Shown: positions 36,809-42,121 of the stretch, one piece after another
Layout of the letters: each line of letters opens with the position of its first letter
Position numbering within the stretch: the first letter of the stretch is position 1
NCBI RefSeq assembly: GCF_000002865.3
Contig: NW_001865045.1
Location: 16,767 to 58,887, forward strand
DNA length: 42,121 bases
Direction: 5' to 3'
From: Monosiga brevicollis MX1
Lineage: Eukaryota; Opisthokonta; Choanoflagellata; Craspedida; Salpingoecidae
Position numbers and translations under genes: made by a program
The notes under the pieces: model-generated
Told to the model about the DNA's origin: nothing
Database searches by the model: none
Seen by the model: only the letters and a program-made list of their open reading frames with translations

Positions 36809-38481
36809 CAACCGCCCCCTGTTCTCCTTGCAGCCTCCAACTCAATGTGTCCCGTGCCCCACCACCTAGCGCATCAAAGCCACTTGTTTCGATTGTCAGC
36901 GGACGGTCACGGCCGACGCTGCCACTGTCCAGTGTCCCTCCTGCCGGGCCATCTTTCACACCCATTGCCAGCCCCAGCTCGAGCAGCAACCCAACTACAA
37001 GCGCTCCGATCCCACCTGGAACCCAATGCGCATCTGCACCCTCGGCTGCCAAATCAGCAAAGACATGGACAAACTCTCTGCTTGGCGTCGCAGCCCGGCT
37101 CAAACCCGCAGCGCCTCGGCTCGCTCGCTGGTCCGCGCCATCACCCTTGGTCGTACTCCGCAGCGCGTCGCCGGTCAAGTCGATGCAGAACCCTTGCGCG
37201 TCCTCAATCCCTACGGTCCGTTGTGCCCCGCGCCCTGCTCCCTCGGTGCCACCTGATGGCCTGCCTTCTCCCTCAATTTCCCTCCCTTTTTACGCCTCGT
37301 CCCAAACAGGCTGCAAAGGCTTTGAGCTGCGTCGCAAGCTCGTGAACCCACAGGACCAGGAACGCCTTCTTCACATCATTAACCAACGTCGCATCGAGTG
37401 GTGCGGCCTTGACTCTCTGCCCCGCTCTCCCTCATCACCCCCCGGCTCAGGCGTTACTTTTTTGCCCGTGCTGTCCACTCGCTTCTTCGTTTGCCCTTTT
37501 TCTGCTCCTTTATCCCTCCTGATTCAACATCTTCATGTTGTGATGCATGCATTGCTCTCGTCATGCCCACTCAAACCGAATCGTAGGGAAAAGAAGGTGT
37601 CGATGCTGACGCCCAGCATTCGAAGCAACAGTCGCAAAGTTTTCTGTTGCACCGATGCTCAACGCCAGCTCCGTGGCGGCCGGTATGAACTGGCTGCAGC
37701 ACTGATAGTCGGCATACGCAGCAGGCACCAAAGCTCACTTTTCTCTTTGGTGGGCGGGCATTTATGCTCATAGATACGCAGCCACCCTGCGTGCCAGCGG
37801 CACCGTTGACAAACTCGAACTCCGTCTCAAATCGGGCCAGGACATATCCGACTACATTGGTCGCGCCTTCTTAACGCAAGACCCCTTTGTCATTCACACC
37901 GAGGTATGCTGTCAGACGCAGCAGCGTCACTCCAGTGCCAACAATCGTCCGCCCTCACTACCGATTTTTTGGACACTGTTCTCCCTCCCTCGAACCTGTA
38001 CCCAGCTGTTGTGCCAGCAGGTTTCGTGGCACTTTGAAGATTTGGAGCTACACTGTGATCGAGACCGCCGCGACAAGACACATGACCGGTTTGTGGCAAA
38101 CCCCCCCCCTTCCCTCCTCTCGGACCTGCTTCATGCGTTGGAGAGAGCGTTACGCACCGATACTGAATGCCTGCGTCATGCTTGTGTTTAAAAACTTTGT
38201 GCAGACAAAACGTGGAGCTGGATGGTGTCGGGGACCGCATCACCTCGCTAACGCTCCGTTCGCCGTGCTGGTTGTTGATGCGGCAGCGCTCAGACAACAC
38301 GAACTGCTTTGCCGTTTGGCTCAACCCGGGTGATGTGTATTCGCTCAGCGGCGAGGCTCGGTGGGACTGGCAACACGCCATCCTTCTCCCAAACCCCGTG
38401 CCCACACGCGATGAGAAGCAGAAGACGGACGAGTGTCGCGTCAGCATAGTCTTTCGCTTTATTGAAGAGTATCCCGAGTAA
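36391..38481 (+). CDS. AlkB-like Fe(II)/2-oxoglutarate dioxygenase with N-terminal Cys/His zinc-type cluster
   Basis: Exons 36391-36684, 36870-37215, 37310-37400, 37587-37682, 37774-37903, 38021-38088 and 38205-38481 give 1302 nt, 433 residues. The ATG at 36391 has a CCACC context; an in-frame ATG at 36295 is possible. Residues 1-98 are basic, Ser/Thr/Ala-rich and low in complexity. Residues 104-131 form C-x2-C-x12-C-x2-C-x4-H-x1-H-C (CFDC, CPSC, FHTHC), a PHD- or RING-like zinc pattern, with two more Cys in MRICTLGC. The C-terminal part fits the AlkB fold: LELHCDRD gives an HxD (330-332), GDRITSLTL, the strand NPGDVYSLSGEARWDWQHAI with distal His about 399, and RVSIVFRF with the 2-oxoglutarate Arg about 420 or 426. 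Substrate is unknown. Exon 6 could also start at 38006 or 38018 in frame. Which ALKBH clade it belongs to is unclear. Confidence 0.72.
36717..36804. repeat. (CT)n microsatellite in intron 1 of the AlkB-like gene
   Basis: About 43 CT units inside intron 36685-36869, ending 65 bp before the acceptor on the sense strand, so it behaves as an extreme pyrimidine tract of that intron. Confidence 0.95.
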
Positions 38482-39150
38482 AGTGACGACAGGATGTATC
38501 TTCTTCTCTCTTTTGACGTGTCTTGGGCAACTGCGAGACTGAGGGATGGAGTGGGATTGTTGGGATTCAGATGTTTACTGCCACGTTGGCCTGCTTGTCC
38601 GTCAACGACTTTGTGCTTTTGCTGCTAATCAGCCGAGAGAATTGACAGTCAACACGTCTTTGAATCCGTTCGCTGGAATCGAACAGGACCCCAATATCGA
38701 GTATTTTCCATTTCCATAGCACGACCCCATGCTGGAAGCAGCGTCCGTCCAACCCCAGCCGTGGGCCGCCCGGACTTACAGACGAGAGCGTCTTTTGACA
38801 ATCTCACCGATACCACATTCTCAGTGCCCGCATTCAACCACTAATACGAGCAGACGGGCAATTTGTGCAATTTCAATAAAATCCCTGAAAAATTGATTCG
38901 AAAATCGCGAAAAAATCCTAAACTCGTTTCAAAACGGCAGCCGCCAGGTCTTACGTTCAGCCATCTCTACCGCCTCTGACGCCACCTTCCCTCACCCTCC
39001 TCCGTGAACTTTCGTTGACCTCTTCGTTGACCGACCTTTGCTGTGCAAAGGGGAAGCGACACTCGTTGCAAAAGATACACATTCATCAACACGACCTTGT
39101 GTGTTACTTGAAGAGTTACGGTGACATTTGACACCCGCGCACGTGACGCG

Positions 39151-39199
<49 letters not shown>

Positions 39200-39311
39200 G
39201 CTGATTGGACGCGCTGGGACAGGGCTGGCCGAGGCACTGGGCTTGCTGGAGCTGGTGGTCACGTGGTGGTATTTTCTTGTTGATCAGCTGTGCGCGAGCG
39301 GGCTCTGTGAA
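38482..39311. other. Intergenic stretch upstream of acetyltransferase gene
   Basis: 830 bp with no supported exon. A (GA)n microsatellite lies at 39154-39193, about 120 bp before the start codon. The AlkB-like 3' UTR and the acetyltransferase promoter must be here. Confidence 0.5.
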
Positions 39312-40175
39312 ATGGCGACGACACAAGTTGCAATCCGAAATCGCGCGGGCGACACCCGAAACGTCGTCTTCTTGCCCGACCTGCCCAAGGAGAAGCATGC
39401 CGAGGTGCATCAGCTCATGACGACATGCTTCTCCCAGGCCGAGCCCATGTCCAAGGCCTCGGAGCAATCACTCACCACCATGGGTGCCTTCTCTCGGGAT
39501 ACCCTGGCCAAAGCGGCCAGTAGTGCCGCACAGCATTACTCAGCCGTCGCCCTCGATCCTGCCACGGGCCGCACTGTTGGATTCTGCGTGCAGAGCACGC
39601 TTGATCCCAATGTCGAGGACCCAGCCGAATTGCCTCCTGGCTGGGATGGCATGGCTCCCATCATGGACTTTTTGACCCGCCTTGATAATGTGCTGCGTGC
39701 CATGCTGCTACAACCGGCCGACTGTGGCCAGGTAGCTGAGCGTTTGGCTGCAGGCCAGGCCGCTCCCCAGGGTTTTGGAGAGACAACTGTTTTTAGCGCT
39801 TCTCCAGCAGTAGATGCCGCCTGCCGTGCTGCTGCTACTGCTTTGCGCCAAAACACTCTTGGGCACACCTTCATGATTGGCAGCTTTGAGGCCGGCCTCA
39901 CTCGTCCACTGGTGCTCGCAGCCCTCCGGGCCATGCGGGACGCTGGGATTCACGCTTCGTGCGCTGAAACCACCAGTCCAGCCTCAACTCGTCTACTCAT
40001 GCGTTGCGGCTTCGTCGAGGTACTACGTATACCCTATGTTGCGGCCCGTGACGCGCGCCTCGCGGCTCTGCGTTGGCCGCAACCGGATCTGCTCCTACCA
40101 CCAGACATTGCGGACCCACATCAAGCATTTTGTCGTGGTATGCTGATTGACCTCACCACCGCCAACCTCGACTAA
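39312..40175 (+). CDS. GNAT-like N-acetyltransferase, single exon
   Basis: One uninterrupted frame of 288 codons (287 residues) from an ATG at 39312; an upstream in-frame ATG at 39243 would add 23 mostly hydrophobic residues. The N-terminal third (RNVVFLPDLPKEKHAEVHQL, MTTCFSQAEPMSKAS) resembles the first strand and helices of GNAT proteins in the arylalkylamine-acetyltransferase-like group. YSAVALDPATGRTVGFCVQ is a typical strand pair leading to the acceptor site. LVLAALRAMRDAGIHASCAETTSPASTRLLMRCGFVEVLRIPY reads as the motif A/B region ending in the usual RxGF. A clear acetyl-CoA pyrophosphate loop (Q/RxxGxG/A) is not visible, so activity is uncertain. It is the only intron-free gene of size here, which fits retroposition, horizontal transfer or intron loss. 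Substrate unknown. Confidence 0.6.
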   Translation: MATTQVAIRNRAGDTRNVVFLPDLPKEKHAEVHQLMTTCFSQAEPMSKASEQSLTTMGAFSRDTLAKAASSAAQHYSAVALDPATGRTVGFCVQSTLDPNVEDPAELPPGWDGMAPIMDFLTRLDNVLRAMLLQPADCGQVAERLAAGQAAPQGFGETTVFSASPAVDAACRAAATALRQNTLGHTFMIGSFEAGLTRPLVLAALRAMRDAGIHASCAETTSPASTRLLMRCGFVEVLRIPYVAARDARLAALRWPQPDLLLPPDIADPHQAFCRGMLIDLTTANLD

Positions 40176-40463
40176 ATTGGTCTCGGCCGAGCTCACTCAG
40201 CCCGCCCCATGCACACAAGCATGATATCATTAACATGTGAGTTATTATCAATCCTGTCTCTTTCGTCCCCCCATGTGCAACAATTGAAGGGCTGAGCCCG
40301 CTCTACAAACCATGTGGGAGAATCTGTGTGCAACTGCCAAGAGGCAGCGGGGCCGAGTCGGATCACGTTGAAACAATCAATTCACAGGTCACATTTACGA
40401 CATGCCCCGAAGCGCTGCGAAATAGGGCATCGAGAATCAAAACAAAAAAAAAAAAAAAAAGGC
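40176..40463. other. Convergent 3' region, acetyltransferase / formate-THF ligase
   Basis: 288 bp between two facing stop codons, with an A-run at 40443-40460 next to the ligase stop. No gene in it. Confidence 0.5.
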
Positions 40464-41967
40464 CTAAAAGAGGCCGTCAATCACGCCGGTCGCCGGGTCA
40501 ATGTCCACGTCGTAGAAGCAGGGACGCGTGGGGAGACCAGGCATGGTCGACATCTGTGGAACAGGAATGCAGAGGCAGGCCCATCAAGTCATGAGCGAGC
40601 GCTTGATGCACTTCTCTCATCACCCAGAGCACTTCTGAGGCAGGCAGCACAGGAGTCGAAGGCCAGTGCCACTTACCGTGCCGCACAGAGGATACAAAAA
40701 GCCGGCTCCAACACTGGCACGAATGTCTCGGATAGGAACCGTGAAGCCCGTGGGTGCACCCTTTAGAGCGGGGTCGTGCGAGAACGAGAGGTGTGTCTTG
40801 GCCATGCAGATGGGCAAGTGACCGTAGCCCTGCGCCTTGTACATGGCAATCTTGCGCTGCGCCTCGGCTAAAGTGACCACAGGCAGCAAAGTGCACGCGG
40901 GTTGAGAGGTTTGACAGTTTCGTTCATCGGACCAAGCGCTGACGGACACCACACGTAGTCCTATTGCTCTTCAACATCCGTCTGAATTGTTGGCAACGAT
41001 GGTCCACGGAAACGGCACATACGAGAAATTTCAATGCCATCGGCGCGATAAATGTCTTGACAAATCTTTTCAATCTTCTCCTCAATCGACAAGTCCAGGT
41101 CGTAGAGCAGCTTGAAGTCACTGGGCGCGTCAGTGGCACGCACAATCGCCTCGGCCAGGCCCACCGCACCAGCACCTATGCAGCCCGACAGTGAGCACGG
41201 AGCACCTTGTCGCGCACGACTCATGATGGAACGGCTTGCTGAGCGCTGCGACTGCGGCCGTGCGAATTTACACATACCGCCATTGGCCCAGTGCTCGCAG
41301 GAGACGGCATCAGCTGCGCCAGCACTCAGGGCAGCCTCACGGATCAGTTCAACCTCGGCCTGCGTGTCCGTGCTGCAAGTGCGCGCACAGGCAATTACTG
41401 AGCTTGGAATAGCGAGAGAGGAAAGCGAAAACCGTGCAGAAATGGCAGCAGGTGCGTACGCGAAACCATTGATGGCCACGACGACGGGCACGCCAAACTT
41501 CTTGACGTTCTCAATGTGACGCGTCAAGTTGCACAGGCCAGCGCGCAGCAGGTCCAAGTTCTGTGTTGGGTTCCAAGTCAAGCGGACCATTGAGCAGAAG
41601 CTAACCTGAAAGTCTGAGACCGACAGACTGAGCGATACTGGCGGCTTACCTCCTCGACGTATTCCTTGGCCAGGGGTGCACCAGGGGTCACAGTCGGGCC
41701 ACCGCCATGCATCTTCAAGGCACGCACGGTGCACACAAGGCACACGGCGCTGGGTTGCAGGCCTGAACACACAAGGTTGCGAGGCATGAGATAGGCGCAT
41801 GCCTTGCTCACAGGCTCAGAAGCAAAAGCTTTGTCACGAAATGAGTTGTCACCGGACATACCACTCTGGCGACACTTGATGTCGAAAAACTTTTCCATGC
41901 CAATGTCGGCGCCAAAGCCGGCCTCGGTGACCACAAAGCCATCCTCGCCCACAAGCTTGAGAGCAAT
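40464..41967 (-). CDS. Formate-tetrahydrofolate ligase (C1-THF synthase type), C-terminal part, cut at right edge
   Basis: Exons 41967-41862, 41762-41650, 41560-41460, 41372-41278, 41175-41023, 40867-40677 and 40553-40464 give 849 nt, 282 residues, in frame to the stop. It makes 10-formyl-THF from formate, THF and ATP for purine and one-carbon metabolism. Matches run along the whole piece: [153 protein letters not shown]. The exon at 41967 begins phase 0; 41968-42121 looks like intron, and the rest of the enzyme lies beyond the window. Whether the full protein also has the dehydrogenase/cyclohydrolase half (MTHFD1) or is monofunctional or mitochondrial (MTHFD1L-like) cannot be seen. Confidence 0.95.
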
Positions 41968-42121
41968 CTGGAGAGGCGGCACGGCGGAAAGGCAGGCACC
42001 ATACAGGGAAGCGTGTTACATTTCAACCATCGGCTCCCGCCCAGCAATTGACATGCCCCCTCTCCCGCCCTCTTCAGATTTGCCTTCTTTGGGTCGCCCC
42101 TTGTCCGCGACGATGGAAGAG

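Overview
This 42 kb window is compact, intron-rich nuclear DNA from a unicellular relative of animals. I infer a choanoflagellate, most likely Monosiga brevicollis. Three things point there: short spliceosomal introns (about 70-500 bp) in nearly every gene; a complete Tec-family tyrosine kinase; and a MEGF8-type CUB/EGF/Kelch/PSI receptor. The last two are otherwise typical of animals. I spliced all gene models by eye from GT-AG (rarely GC-AG) sites, reading phase and family alignment. All the long models close in frame. The species name is inference.

Layout, left to right. 1-789 (-): ankyrin-repeat gene built from tandemly duplicated one-repeat exons, cut by the left edge. 2550-3436: five-copy satellite with an exact 194-bp period. 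3824-3868: perfect 22-bp-arm palindrome. 4009-7165 (-): Tec-family kinase. 8521/9295-10474 (+): C2H2 zinc-finger protein. 10510-13339 (-): phosphoglycerate kinase, 14 exons. 14661-15853 (-): ALKBH7. 16271-17843 (+): ceramide synthase. 18053-19946 (-): TAF6 HEAT region, ending at a 50-N assembly gap and a long CT microsatellite. 20724-21892 (+): ribosomal protein S19. 22745-23753 (-): Rho-family GTPase. 25365-34976 (-): MEGF8 homologue of about 2,623 residues. 36391-38481 (+): AlkB-like dioxygenase with an N-terminal Cys/His cluster. 39312-40175 (+): intronless GNAT-like acetyltransferase. 40464-41967 (-): C-terminal part of formate-tetrahydrofolate ligase, cut by the right edge.

The genes are mostly unrelated housekeeping and signalling functions: glycolysis, one-carbon metabolism, sphingolipid synthesis, translation, TFIID and two AlkB-type oxygenases. 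They alternate in strand, so many pairs are divergent (ALKBH7/ceramide synthase, MEGF8/AlkB) or tightly convergent (zinc-finger/PGK stops 35 bp apart). There is no operon or defence island. No virus-like or transposon copy, CRISPR array or tRNA was recognised. The most interesting content is the premetazoan signalling pair (Tec kinase and MEGF8 with its conserved cytoplasmic motif), the zinc-cluster AlkB protein and the 194-bp satellite.
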